A stretch of 64,000 nt of DNA from CBDCGV01 sp965216955 (lineage in GTDB: Bacteria; Bacteroidota; Bacteroidia; Chitinophagales; JADIYW01), in the NCBI GenBank assembly GCA_965216955.1, contig CBDCGV010000006.1, positions 62,001 through 126,000 on the forward strand, read 5' to 3'. Shown piece by piece: positions 17,370 through 25,134 of the stretch (position 1 is the stretch's first letter; each line of letters starts with the position of its first letter). Below the pieces are notes generated by a model that saw nothing but the letters and a program-made list of their open reading frames with translations, was not told the DNA's origin and made no database searches. The position numbers and the translations under genes are program-made.

Positions 17370-18185
17370 ATGAAAGAATTACTTCAACACACATTAGAAT
17401 TTGGTGAAAGTAAACTTACGCTGGGTAGTGTCATTCTATTTATTCTTGCACTTCTGATTTCTTGGATTATTACTAAAATCATTACTCGCTTCTTATATTC
17501 TACACTAAGAAAAAGAAATGTAGAGAGTGGAAAGGTGTATGCTATTTCTCGAATAGTTAAGTACTTTCTGTATATCCTCTTTTTTATTATTGCGCTTCAA
17601 ATACTTAACCTCAATTTACAGGGGTTGTTAATTGGAGCCTCTGCCCTATTAATTGGTGTAGGCATTGGTTTACAACAAATATTTTATGACTTGTTTTCAG
17701 GCTTTTTAATGCTTTTTGAGCGAAAAGTGCAAGTAGGAGATTTTGTAGACATAGACGGAATGGTAGGCAGAGTAGATAAAATTGATATGCGAACTTCTGT
17801 TGTTAGAAGTCTTGATAATATATCTGTAATTGTTCCAAACTCTAAATTAATTAGTGAGAATGTCATTAACTGGTCACATAATAGAGGACTGGCAAGATTT
17901 TCTGTTTCTGTAGGTACCGCCTATGGCTCCAATGTAGATAAAGTTCGATCTGTACTTGTAGAGTGTGCTAAAGCACATGATAAAGTGCTTAACAAACCTG
18001 CACCAACGGTATTGTTTTCAAGTTTTGGAGAAAGTTGTTTAGATTTCAAAGTACTATTTTGGTCTAGACATTTTAAAGAGATTGAGGTTATCAATAGTGA
18101 TTTACACTTTTCTATCGATAAAGCTTTTAGAGAAAATAATATTGTAATTGCATTTCCTCAGCTTGATGTGCATTTAAAAAGGTGA
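17370..18185 (+). CDS. MscS-family mechanosensitive ion channel
   Basis: The 271-residue small-conductance channel protein has three transmembrane segments in the first 110 residues. The pore-lining stretch is Gly/Ala-rich and ends in LLIGVGIGLQQIFYDLFSGF. The beta domain begins VGDFVDIDGMVGRV. Length matches the basic MscS core. It releases solutes on hypo-osmotic shock. It is translationally close (2 bases) to the upstream CNNM-type gene. Confidence 0.92.
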   Translation: MKELLQHTLEFGESKLTLGSVILFILALLISWIITKIITRFLYSTLRKRNVESGKVYAISRIVKYFLYILFFIIALQILNLNLQGLLIGASALLIGVGIGLQQIFYDLFSGFLMLFERKVQVGDFVDIDGMVGRVDKIDMRTSVVRSLDNISVIVPNSKLISENVINWSHNRGLARFSVSVGTAYGSNVDKVRSVLVECAKAHDKVLNKPAPTVLFSSFGESCLDFKVLFWSRHFKEIEVINSDLHFSIDKAFRENNIVIAFPQLDVHLKR

Positions 18186-18243
18186 GCAAACTACATTCTT
18201 ATCCACATGATCTTTTCTTAAAACTTCAATCCAAAAAACTTTG

Positions 18244-18251
18244 TATCTTTG
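18244..18251 (+). promoter_or_regulatory. -7 promoter element for rpsU
   Basis: TATCTTTG fits the Bacteroidota TAnnTTTG -7 consensus, about 36 bases before the rpsU start. A matching -33 TTTG is not evident at 19 bases. The same octamer precedes rplU. Confidence 0.6.
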
Positions 18252-18286
18252 CAGCAATTTAAAAGCGATACTTAAATAAATAGGTA

Positions 18287-18484
18287 ATGATTATTATAAA
18301 TGTAGATCACGGAGAAAGCATCGATAAAGTTTTAAAAAGATATAAAAACAAGCATCGAAGTATTAAAGTGATGGATCAAATTAAAGAAAGAAAATTCTAT
18401 ACTAAGAAGTCTATTAAGAGAAGAAACGAAATTTTAAAAGCTTCTTACAAAAATCGTAAGTCAAACGAAATCGAATCTAAATAA
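18287..18484 (+). CDS. rpsU: 30S ribosomal protein bS21
   Basis: The 65-residue basic protein has the S21 pattern: an N-terminal strand, then ESIDKVLKRYKNK and ERKFYTKKSIKRRNE. It is part of the small subunit near the anti-Shine-Dalgarno region. The frame, length and start are typical for Bacteroidota. From memory, rpsU in this phylum is often followed by xerC-like and hpf genes. Here the convergent dnaG follows instead, 37 bases downstream. Confidence 0.95.
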   Translation: MIIINVDHGESIDKVLKRYKNKHRSIKVMDQIKERKFYTKKSIKRRNEILKASYKNRKSNEIESK

Positions 18485-18521
18485 GAAACGGTTTTTCATC
18501 CTTCTCTTATTTTATTAATTA

Positions 18522-20447
18522 TTACGGTATTACAACAGCTCCCAATATTTCGCTGAGGTTTCTTTTTTGCTCTATAAAGCGTTGTTTTATTTTAACAAGC
18601 TCCATCAATCTATCTTCATTTTGAGCACTTTTTATTTCTTCATCACATTCCTCTAGAAGCTCTTTTACTCGCTCTAACTTATATCTTGCTAACACAATCT
18701 GGACTTCCTTATTCAAGTTAAATCCAGGTTTTTTAACGACTAATTGAAATTTTTTAAACCAATTATCACTTAAAGCATGATTATCAGCTAATAGCTCTAT
18801 AACAATCTTTTTAATCGCATTGTTTTCATGTCTTAGTAGTGCTTTTTCAAGATCATCGCTTCCTGCGGCATGTATTTTTTTTATCTCCTCAAACAGAATT
18901 TGATAGTGAGGTTCTTTAAAACCAACAGCACCAATCGATTTAATGATATATGTTACCACTGTTTTTCCATCAGCATACTCCTCTTGTCCATGACTTATTG
19001 CCAACTTTAAAATTGCCTGCTCGAGTATTCCAAATGAATTAGAAGCTACTTTTTGCTGATGAACGATTCGCTCAGAAGTATATGTTGTTAGTTCTTCTTC
19101 AACGATATCTTTATTTTCCTCTCTTTTATTAGATTTTTGCTTAATCCAAGCCCTCTTAGCCTTATTAAATTCATTTATTAAAACTGATTCATCGATGGAC
19201 AATAGCTTACTACATTGCCTCAAATACAAAGTTGTTTTTATAGAATCATCAATTAATGCGATACTAGAAATAATATCTTTAATAACTTCTGACAACTTCA
19301 CAGGGTCATTGGCCGCTTCATTAGCTAATAAGCTAGATTTAAAGAGAATAAAGTCCTTCGCCTCATTATCAATTAGGTTTTGTACGCCTTGTGTTCCCGC
19401 CCTTCTAACAAAGCTATCCGGATCTTCCCCTTCCGGTAAAATGGCCACTTTCACGTTCATATTTTGCTCTAGGATAATATCAACACCACGGAGTGCTGCT
19501 TTTAAACCCGCAGAATCGCCATCATAAATAATAATGATGTTATTTGTGTACCGCTTAATTAATTGTACCTGTTCCTTTGTCAACGATGTTCCCGAAGAAG
19601 CTACTGCATTTTTGATGGATGCCTGATGAAAAGAAATTACATCTGTATAACCTTCAACAAGAACACATTGATCCAGTCTTTTTATATCCTGCTTAGCCTG
19701 ATACATCCCATAAAGCGTTTTGCTTTTATTATAGACCAACGTTTCAGCGGTATTGACATATTTAGGTGCTTTAACATTGTTAGCAAGAATTCTTCCACCA
19801 AAAGCAACTACTTTACCAGATACGTTATGAATAGGAAACATTACACGTCCTCTAAAAAAATCGAAGTGCTTATTGTTTTTCTCTTTAATCAATCCGGCTT
19901 TTGATAACACTTCTTTACTATAATTATTGTCAATTGCTTTGTTTAAAAGTGTATCAAAAGCGTCTAAACTATATCCCAGTTCAAATTGCTTAATAGTATC
20001 TTCTAAAAAACCACGCTCCTTAAAATAACTTAAACCAATATTGATCCCTTCATCATTGTTCCACAGGTTACTTATAAAATGTTTATTGGCATAATTGAGT
20101 GCAATCAGAATGCTCTCCTTTTCGCTCAACAATTGCCTTTGGTCATCAGACATGTTTTCCTCCTCCACCTCAATATTATATCTATCGGCAATGTTTCTTA
20201 ATGCTTCAGGGTAGCTAAGTTGTTCATACTCCATTAAAAAATTAACGGCATCCCCTCCTTTACCACACCCAAAACATTTATAGATGTTCTTTGCTGGAGA
20301 AACTGTAAAGCTTGGTGTTTTTTCATTGTGAAACGGGCAAAGACCTAAAAGATTAGCCCCTCGCCTTTTCAATTGTACATAGTCCCCAATTATCTCATCG
20401 ATAACCGCTGCATCTAATATTTTATCTATGGTACTTTTTGAAATCAT
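18522..20447 (-). CDS. dnaG: DNA primase DnaG
   Basis: The 641-residue protein synthesises RNA primers at the replication fork. The N-terminal zinc-binding site is Cys37, His40, Cys58 and Cys61 (CPFH and CFGCGKGGD). The TOPRIM domain shows the acidic VLVEGYTDVISF and IIIYDGDSAGLKAALRG motifs. The C-terminal part from about residue 440 is the helicase-interacting region. The ATG directly follows the TAG of the upstream M20 peptidase gene with no spacer, so the two are probably cotranscribed. Confidence 0.96.
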   Translation of the reverse strand: MISKSTIDKILDAAVIDEIIGDYVQLKRRGANLLGLCPFHNEKTPSFTVSPAKNIYKCFGCGKGGDAVNFLMEYEQLSYPEALRNIADRYNIEVEEENMSDDQRQLLSEKESILIALNYANKHFISNLWNNDEGINIGLSYFKERGFLEDTIKQFELGYSLDAFDTLLNKAIDNNYSKEVLSKAGLIKEKNNKHFDFFRGRVMFPIHNVSGKVVAFGGRILANNVKAPKYVNTAETLVYNKSKTLYGMYQAKQDIKRLDQCVLVEGYTDVISFHQASIKNAVASSGTSLTKEQVQLIKRYTNNIIIIYDGDSAGLKAALRGVDIILEQNMNVKVAILPEGEDPDSFVRRAGTQGVQNLIDNEAKDFILFKSSLLANEAANDPVKLSEVIKDIISSIALIDDSIKTTLYLRQCSKLLSIDESVLINEFNKAKRAWIKQKSNKREENKDIVEEELTTYTSERIVHQQKVASNSFGILEQAILKLAISHGQEEYADGKTVVTYIIKSIGAVGFKEPHYQILFEEIKKIHAAGSDDLEKALLRHENNAIKKIVIELLADNHALSDNWFKKFQLVVKKPGFNLNKEVQIVLARYKLERVKELLEECDEEIKSAQNEDRLMELVKIKQRFIEQKRNLSEILGAVVIP

Positions 20448-21833
20448 CTATGTGCTTACCTCCGCTTCCTTAAGTTCGCTATAATATTTGTAAAAATAAG
20501 GAATGGTTTCTATTCCTTTAAAGTAGTTAAACAGGCCAAAATGCTCATTTGGAGAATGAATTGCATCTGTATCAAGCCCAAACCCCATCATTACTGTTTT
20601 TACACCTAGTATTTTCTCAAACAAAGCAACAATTGGAATACTACCACCTCCTCTCTGTGGAATCGGTGTTTTTCCAAAAGTCTGTTTCATAGCAAGTGCT
20701 GCAGCCTTATATGCCAATGAATCTATAGGTGTAAGGGCAGGTTCTCCACCATGATGTGGTGTCACCTTAATTTTAACACTTTTAGGTGCTATTTTATTGA
20801 AATATTGAACAAATAAATCTGTGATTTCTTCAGCACCTTGATTGGGAACCAAACGCATTGAAATTTTTGCAAATGCCTTTGAAGGTAATACTGTCTTCGC
20901 CCCTTCTCCTATATATCCTCCCCAAATACCATTCACATCTAATGTTGGTCGAATTGATGTTCGCTCCAATGTAGTATATCCTTCTTCTCCAGCCACATCA
21001 TCAATATTCAAATCCGCTTTATATGCTTCTAAGTCAAAAGGAGCTTCATTCATTGCTTTCCTTTCTTCATCAGTGATTAATTGAACTTTATCATAAAAGC
21101 CATCAATAGTAATACGCCCGTTTTCATCCTTTAAATCGGCAATCATCTCACAAAGTACATTAACAGGGTTTGAAACTGCTCCTCCATAAACGCCAGAATG
21201 CAAATCTCTATTAGGACCTGTAACCTCGACTTCTACATAACTTAAGCCTCTTAAACCAACTGTTAGAGAAGGCGTTGCATTGTCAATCATTGCTGTATCA
21301 GAAATCAAAATCACATCACACTTCAAGAGGTTTTTGTATTGCTCTAAAAAGGGAGCCAAATTCTCGGATCCAACCTCTTCTTCGCCTTCGATCATAAATT
21401 TGACATTACATGGTAAAGCATCATTAGCTATCATCATCTCTATTGCCTTGACATGCATGTACATTTGTCCCTTATCATCACATGCCCCTCTAGCATATAT
21501 TTTACCGTCTTTAATAGTAGGCTCAAAGGGTGGTGTATCCCACAAATCATAGGGGTCTGCAGGCTGTACATCGTAATGTCCATATACCAAAACCGTTGGT
21601 AAATTTTCATCCATTATTAACTCTCCATAAACAACAGGAAATCCCTTAGTTTCATACAATGAAACATTTTTTAAACCTGCATTTATTAATTGTTTTTTTA
21701 AAAACGCTGCTGTTTTTATTACTTCCTTATTAAACTTGGGGTCTGCACTAACCGACGGAATTTTAAGTAAATCAAGTAATTCTTCTAAGTATCTATCCTT
21801 ATTTTTGGATAATGCCTCGGTAATAAAATTCAT
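20448..21833 (-). CDS. M20-family dipeptidase / metallopeptidase
   Basis: The 461-residue protein is of the ArgE/DapE/CPG2 group with two zinc ions. Metal and catalytic residues are visible: His86 and Asp88 in VYGHYDVQP, Asp119 in RGACDDKG, the paired glutamates in EGEEEVGS near 150, and a distal histidine in DTDAIHSPNE near the C-terminus. A dimerisation lid lies in between (ELSV-type region from about 195). Length fits cytosolic non-specific dipeptidases. It ends directly at the dnaG start. Confidence 0.9.
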   Translation of the reverse strand: MNFITEALSKNKDRYLEELLDLLKIPSVSADPKFNKEVIKTAAFLKKQLINAGLKNVSLYETKGFPVVYGELIMDENLPTVLVYGHYDVQPADPYDLWDTPPFEPTIKDGKIYARGACDDKGQMYMHVKAIEMMIANDALPCNVKFMIEGEEEVGSENLAPFLEQYKNLLKCDVILISDTAMIDNATPSLTVGLRGLSYVEVEVTGPNRDLHSGVYGGAVSNPVNVLCEMIADLKDENGRITIDGFYDKVQLITDEERKAMNEAPFDLEAYKADLNIDDVAGEEGYTTLERTSIRPTLDVNGIWGGYIGEGAKTVLPSKAFAKISMRLVPNQGAEEITDLFVQYFNKIAPKSVKIKVTPHHGGEPALTPIDSLAYKAAALAMKQTFGKTPIPQRGGGSIPIVALFEKILGVKTVMMGFGLDTDAIHSPNEHFGLFNYFKGIETIPYFYKYYSELKEAEVST

Positions 21834-21901
21834 TGTTAAAATTTACTTTTATAAAGGTAGGTAATATAAGAGCGCTCATTACAAAATTTAACTATTGTTT
21901 T

Positions 21902-21932
21902 TTTGAATCTTATCACTCAATAACTATTTTCG
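21902..21932 (+). promoter_or_regulatory. promoter of the DUF1573 lipoprotein gene
   Basis: TTTG at 21902-21905 and TATTTTCG at 21925-21932 are separated by exactly 19 bases, the Bacteroidota -33/-7 spacing. The -7 element differs from TAnnTTTG only by C for T at the seventh position. The start codon lies 20 bases downstream. Confidence 0.6.
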
Positions 21933-21952
21933 CACAATAAATATTTAGCAAT

Positions 21953-22501
21953 ATGAAAAATACATACATTCTTTATTTTCTAGCATTAGGGTTAATGTTT
22001 ACACAATGTCAATCAGATAACAGCAATAAAGAGGCTAACGTTGATGTTGAAGATCCATTAAAAGTTGAAACTGAAACACAAAATAATGGTAATGTTACTC
22101 AATTAAGTCCTGAAGAGGCTGCTAACCTAGGTCTTAATGACGAATCTACTGTTGAAATAGACCCTTCGCTCCCATTGACAACTATTCAATTTGAAGAAGA
22201 ATCTCATGATTTTGGAGATATTAAAGATGGTGACATAGCAAAGCATACTTTTAAGTTTAAGAATACGGGTAAAAATCCTTTAATCATACAAAATGCAAAA
22301 GGATCTTGCGGTTGTACTGTACCTAAATTTACTGATGAGCCAATACCTCCAGGCGGTGAAGGAGAAATCAAAGTAGAATTTGATTCTAAAAACAAGCCAG
22401 GGCCTAATAATAAAACGGTTACCGTTACTACAAATACGGAGCAAGGCACACATTTGCTTACAGTAAAATCAAATGTAATTCAAGAAGCAACTGCAGAGTA
22501 A
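21953..22501 (+). CDS. DUF1573 domain lipoprotein
   Basis: 182 residues. The signal peptide ends in a lipobox, LMFTQC, so Cys19 is probably acylated. An acidic linker follows to about residue 75. The C-terminal DUF1573 fold (about 78-178) shows SHDFGDIKDGDIAKHTFKF and a conserved GSCGCTVPKF cysteine cluster. The family has an MSP/ASH-like immunoglobulin fold, is exported, and has no known function. A strong hairpin terminator follows at once, so this is a single-gene transcript. Confidence 0.85.
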   Translation: MKNTYILYFLALGLMFTQCQSDNSNKEANVDVEDPLKVETETQNNGNVTQLSPEEAANLGLNDESTVEIDPSLPLTTIQFEEESHDFGDIKDGDIAKHTFKFKNTGKNPLIIQNAKGSCGCTVPKFTDEPIPPGGEGEIKVEFDSKNKPGPNNKTVTVTTNTEQGTHLLTVKSNVIQEATAE

Positions 22502-22523
22502 GTAAATATTTCGATAAACATTA

Positions 22524-22555
22524 AATAAGGCTCTCCTAATTAGGAGAGCCTTATT
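22524..22555 (+). terminator. rho-independent terminator (32-bp perfect palindrome)
   Basis: The palindrome is perfect, with arms AATAAGGCTCTCCTAA and its complement, and is followed by T-rich sequence (ATTATTTTAT). It sits 23 bases after the DUF1573 stop and before the prenyltransferase gene. It could work in both directions. Confidence 0.85.
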
Positions 22556-22574
22556 ATTTTATAGCTTTAACCTA

Positions 22575-23429
22575 ATGAAGAAATATCTATCGTTAGTCAA
22601 GTTTAGCCATACTATTTTTGCAATGCCATTTGCTCTGATTGGCTTTGCTATCGCAGTTTTACTTCATGGATACTCCTTTGACGCCAAAATTCTACTATTA
22701 ATGATTGCCTGCATGATCTTTGCAAGAAATGCAGCAATGGCTTTTAATAGATACATTGATGCAGAGATAGACAGAAAAAATGAAAGAACAATAACTAGAG
22801 AAATTCCCAAAGGTGATATATCTAAACGTAGTGCTTTAATATTTGTGATTGCTAATTGTATTGCATTTATTGTCGCCACTTTTTTTATCAATCCATTGTG
22901 TTTTTACCTCTCTCCTGTTGCTATATTGGTTATTCTGGGATACAGTTATACAAAACGGTTTACGGCACTTTGTCATTTGGTGCTTGGCTTGGGATTATCT
23001 TTAGCACCCATTGGAGCCTATTTAAGTTTAAGTGGGCAATTTCATTGGCTCCCTATTTTGTTTTCATTTGCAGTTCTTTTTTGGGTGAGTGGATTCGACA
23101 TCATTTACGCACTCCAAGATGAAGCCTTCGACCGATCCAACAAATTGCACTCAATACCGGTTTATTTAGGAAAAAGTAAAGCGCTAAAACTTTCAACTAT
23201 ATTCCATCTCCTAACCACTATTTTTCTTTTGTTTGCAGGACTAAAAGCAAATTTCGGAGTTCTTTATTGGGTCGCTTTTTTAATCTTTACGGGTCTATTA
23301 GCTTATCAACACACTATTGTCAAGCCTTACGATCTCTCAAAAGTTAATCTTGCTTTTTTTACGACCAATGGAATTGCCAGTGTTCTTTTTGGAGTTTTAG
23401 TAATTACAGACCTTTTATTTAAGCCATGA
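22575..23429 (+). CDS. UbiA-like polyprenyltransferase (probable menaquinone pathway, MqnP-type)
   Basis: The 284-residue protein has eight to nine membrane helices. Two Asp-rich motifs bind prenyl diphosphate through magnesium: NRYIDAEIDRKNERT (about 55-69) and DIIYALQDEAFDRSN (about 174-188). It transfers a polyprenyl chain to an aromatic acid in quinone synthesis. The closest resemblance I recognise is to the UbiA-like enzymes that accompany the futalosine route, but MenA- or UbiA-type assignment cannot be settled here. It overlaps ruvX by 4 bases (ATGA). Confidence 0.82.
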   Translation: MKKYLSLVKFSHTIFAMPFALIGFAIAVLLHGYSFDAKILLLMIACMIFARNAAMAFNRYIDAEIDRKNERTITREIPKGDISKRSALIFVIANCIAFIVATFFINPLCFYLSPVAILVILGYSYTKRFTALCHLVLGLGLSLAPIGAYLSLSGQFHWLPILFSFAVLFWVSGFDIIYALQDEAFDRSNKLHSIPVYLGKSKALKLSTIFHLLTTIFLLFAGLKANFGVLYWVAFLIFTGLLAYQHTIVKPYDLSKVNLAFFTTNGIASVLFGVLVITDLLFKP

Positions 23430-23860
23430 GTAAAGTTTTAGCGATCGATTATGGTTTGAAAAGAACGGGTTTAGCAATGACAGACGAATTGCAAATAATC
23501 GCTTCTGGATTAACTACAGTAGCGACAAAAGACATCTTTGACTTTCTAAAAGCGCTATTTGCAAAGGAACAAATTGAATTAATTGTCTTAGGTGAACCTA
23601 AGGACCTTTTAAATAGAGCATCTGAAACACATCAGAAAGTAATGCTATTCAAAAGCGAATTAATCAAACGATTTCCTAAAATTCCTGTTCAATTGCTAGA
23701 TGAGCGATTTACCAGTAAATTAGCGCAGCAAACGATTAATCAAACCGTTAAGGGAAGAAAAAAAAGAAGAAATAAAGCTTTAATTGATGAGATAAGTGCA
23801 ACTATTTTATTACAATCTTACTTATTGATGAAAGATTTTCAAAAGCAAAGAGAACAATGA
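23426..23860 (+). CDS. ruvX: putative Holliday junction resolvase RuvX/YqgF
   Basis: The 144-residue RNase H-fold protein has the three acidic motifs of the family: LAIDYGLKRTGLAM at the N-terminus, VLGEPKDLL in the middle, and LLDERFTSKLAQ near the C-terminus. Known family roles are 16S pre-rRNA end processing and/or junction resolution. Its start overlaps the prenyltransferase stop by ATGA, and its own stop overlaps the def start the same way. The three genes are therefore translationally coupled. Confidence 0.92.
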   Translation: MSKVLAIDYGLKRTGLAMTDELQIIASGLTTVATKDIFDFLKALFAKEQIELIVLGEPKDLLNRASETHQKVMLFKSELIKRFPKIPVQLLDERFTSKLAQQTINQTVKGRKKRRNKALIDEISATILLQSYLLMKDFQKQREQ

Positions 23861-24420
23861 TATTACCAATTGTGGCATATGGTCACCCCGTATTAAAAAG
23901 GAAAGCATCCATTATAGAAAAGGAGGATAAAGAGCTTGTTGAATTAATAGAAAACATGTTTGAAACCATGTATAATGCAGATGGAGTTGGACTCGCAGCT
24001 CCGCAAATAGATAAATCAGTTAGGTTATTTATTGTAGATACAGTTCAGCTTGAAGATCCTAAAAAAGAGCCAAGTCTCAAGGGTATTAAACAAACTTTTA
24101 TCAATCCCATCATTCTAGAAGAAAATGGCGAAGAATGGAAATATGAAGAAGGCTGCTTAAGTATTCCAGATGTAAGAGGCGATGTGTTAAGACAGCCCAA
24201 TGTTACTATTGAATACTATGATGTTTCTTTTACAAAACATATACAAGAATTTGACGGTATAAATGCACGAGTTATTCAACATGAGTATGATCATATAGAA
24301 GGCATTTTGTTTACAGATAGATTAAAACCGCTTAAAAAAAGATTGGTTCGAAATAAATTGGAGAAGATATCAAAAGGCCAAATAAAACAGCGCTATAAGA
24401 TGAAATTTTATAAGCGCTAA
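23857..24420 (+). CDS. def: peptide deformylase
   Basis: The 187-residue iron-dependent enzyme removes the N-formyl group from nascent proteins. All three motifs are intact: GVGLAAPQ, EEGCLSIP (Cys ligand) and QHEYDHIEG (two His ligands and the catalytic Glu). Length is normal for type 1B enzymes. It is the last gene of the prenyltransferase-ruvX-def operon. Confidence 0.96.
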   Translation: MILPIVAYGHPVLKRKASIIEKEDKELVELIENMFETMYNADGVGLAAPQIDKSVRLFIVDTVQLEDPKKEPSLKGIKQTFINPIILEENGEEWKYEEGCLSIPDVRGDVLRQPNVTIEYYDVSFTKHIQEFDGINARVIQHEYDHIEGILFTDRLKPLKKRLVRNKLEKISKGQIKQRYKMKFYKR

Positions 24421-24440
24421 AATTCTTGGTCGTATTTAAA

Positions 24441-24455
24441 TGCAACACTATTGCA
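24441..24455. promoter_or_regulatory. operator-like inverted repeat, distal copy
   Basis: TGCAA-N5-TTGCA (with CACTA in the centre) overlaps the -33 position (TTG at 24451-24453) of the promoter for the lipoprotein/TonB-receptor locus. A near-identical copy lies 38 bases downstream. The form and context suggest a Fur/Zur-type metalloregulator site. The identity of the regulator is inference. Confidence 0.55.
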
Positions 24456-24472
24456 TTTAATGGAAAAGATTC

Positions 24473-24480
24473 TATATTTG
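24473..24480 (+). promoter_or_regulatory. -7 promoter element of the lipoprotein/TonB-receptor locus
   Basis: TATATTTG fits TAnnTTTG. ATTG at 24450-24453 is exactly 19 bases upstream as a -33 element. The second operator-like repeat starts on its last two bases, so a bound repressor would block both promoter elements. Confidence 0.65.
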
Positions 24481-24493
24481 CAACATTATTGCA
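24479..24493. promoter_or_regulatory. operator-like inverted repeat, proximal copy
   Basis: TGCAA-N5-TTGCA with centre CATTA differs from the distal copy by one base. It covers the end of the -7 element and the likely transcription start. See the distal copy for the regulator inference. Confidence 0.55.
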
Positions 24494-24516
24494 ACAATTA
24501 AAATAAAATATCTACT

Positions 24517-25074
24517 ATGAAAAATTTATGTTATCTCTTAGCCCTATTTTTACTAATCGGAACAGGATGTGAAGATGATGCTCCGGAAGCCTTTAATGAA
24601 CAAGAAGTAATTACAACCGTTATTTATACCCTTATATCTACAGACAATGATACAGTTATTATGAAATATCAAGATTTAGATCCAACAGATACTATTGATG
24701 CTACTGTATCAATAACAGGTTCGTTAGATACCAACAAAATGTATGCAGGAAATATTCAAATACTTGATGAAAGTGAAAATTCTGCAGAAGATATTACTAC
24801 TGAAATCGCTGAAGAAGATGAAGAGCATCAACTTTTCTTTGTTACAGGTGGTGGACTCGATATGACTTTTGAATACAATGATACTGATGAAGATGGTAAC
24901 CCTATTGGTTTAAGCACCAAGGTGACTACCAATAATGCATCCACGGGAACATTAACCATTACTTTAATACACGAACCTAATAAAACGGCTGCTGGGATCT
25001 CTATAGGTAATCCTGGAGTTGCAGGCGGAGAAGAAGACGTACAAGTTGCTTTTGATTTACGTATAGTAAATTAA
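24517..25074 (+). CDS. lipoprotein paired with TonB receptor, probable metal-uptake accessory
   Basis: The 185-residue protein has a signal peptide ending in the lipobox LIGTGC (Cys18). An acidic, beta-rich domain follows with many Asp, Thr and Asn residues, including EEDEEHQLFFVTGGG and LIHEPNKTAAG. From memory, small lipoproteins of this kind stand just upstream of TonB-dependent receptors in many Bacteroidota. No catalytic motif is visible. Two matching operator-like repeats over the promoter suggest repression when a metal is plentiful. It probably assists the adjacent receptor at the cell surface. Confidence 0.7.
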   Translation: MKNLCYLLALFLLIGTGCEDDAPEAFNEQEVITTVIYTLISTDNDTVIMKYQDLDPTDTIDATVSITGSLDTNKMYAGNIQILDESENSAEDITTEIAEEDEEHQLFFVTGGGLDMTFEYNDTDEDGNPIGLSTKVTTNNASTGTLTITLIHEPNKTAAGISIGNPGVAGGEEDVQVAFDLRIVN

Positions 25075-25085
25075 GAAGGCGTTTT

Positions 25086-25107
25086 CTTCTTACCTTAGCG
25101 TAAGAAG
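25086..25107 (+). terminator. hairpin between lipoprotein and TonB receptor genes
   Basis: A perfect 8-bp stem, CTTCTTAC/GTAAGAAG, has a six-base loop and only a weak T-rich tail (TTCTTG). It may be an attenuating or processing hairpin within the operon rather than a full terminator. Confidence 0.4.
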
Positions 25108-25134
25108 TTCTTGAAAACTCGATTTAACTAAATA

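Noticed and set aside
18199..18207. Perfect DnaA-box match TTATCCACA near rpsU and dnaG
   Set aside because: Only one box is seen, with no cluster or AT-rich unwinding element, and about half a match is expected by chance in 64 kb on both strands. Not evidence of an origin.
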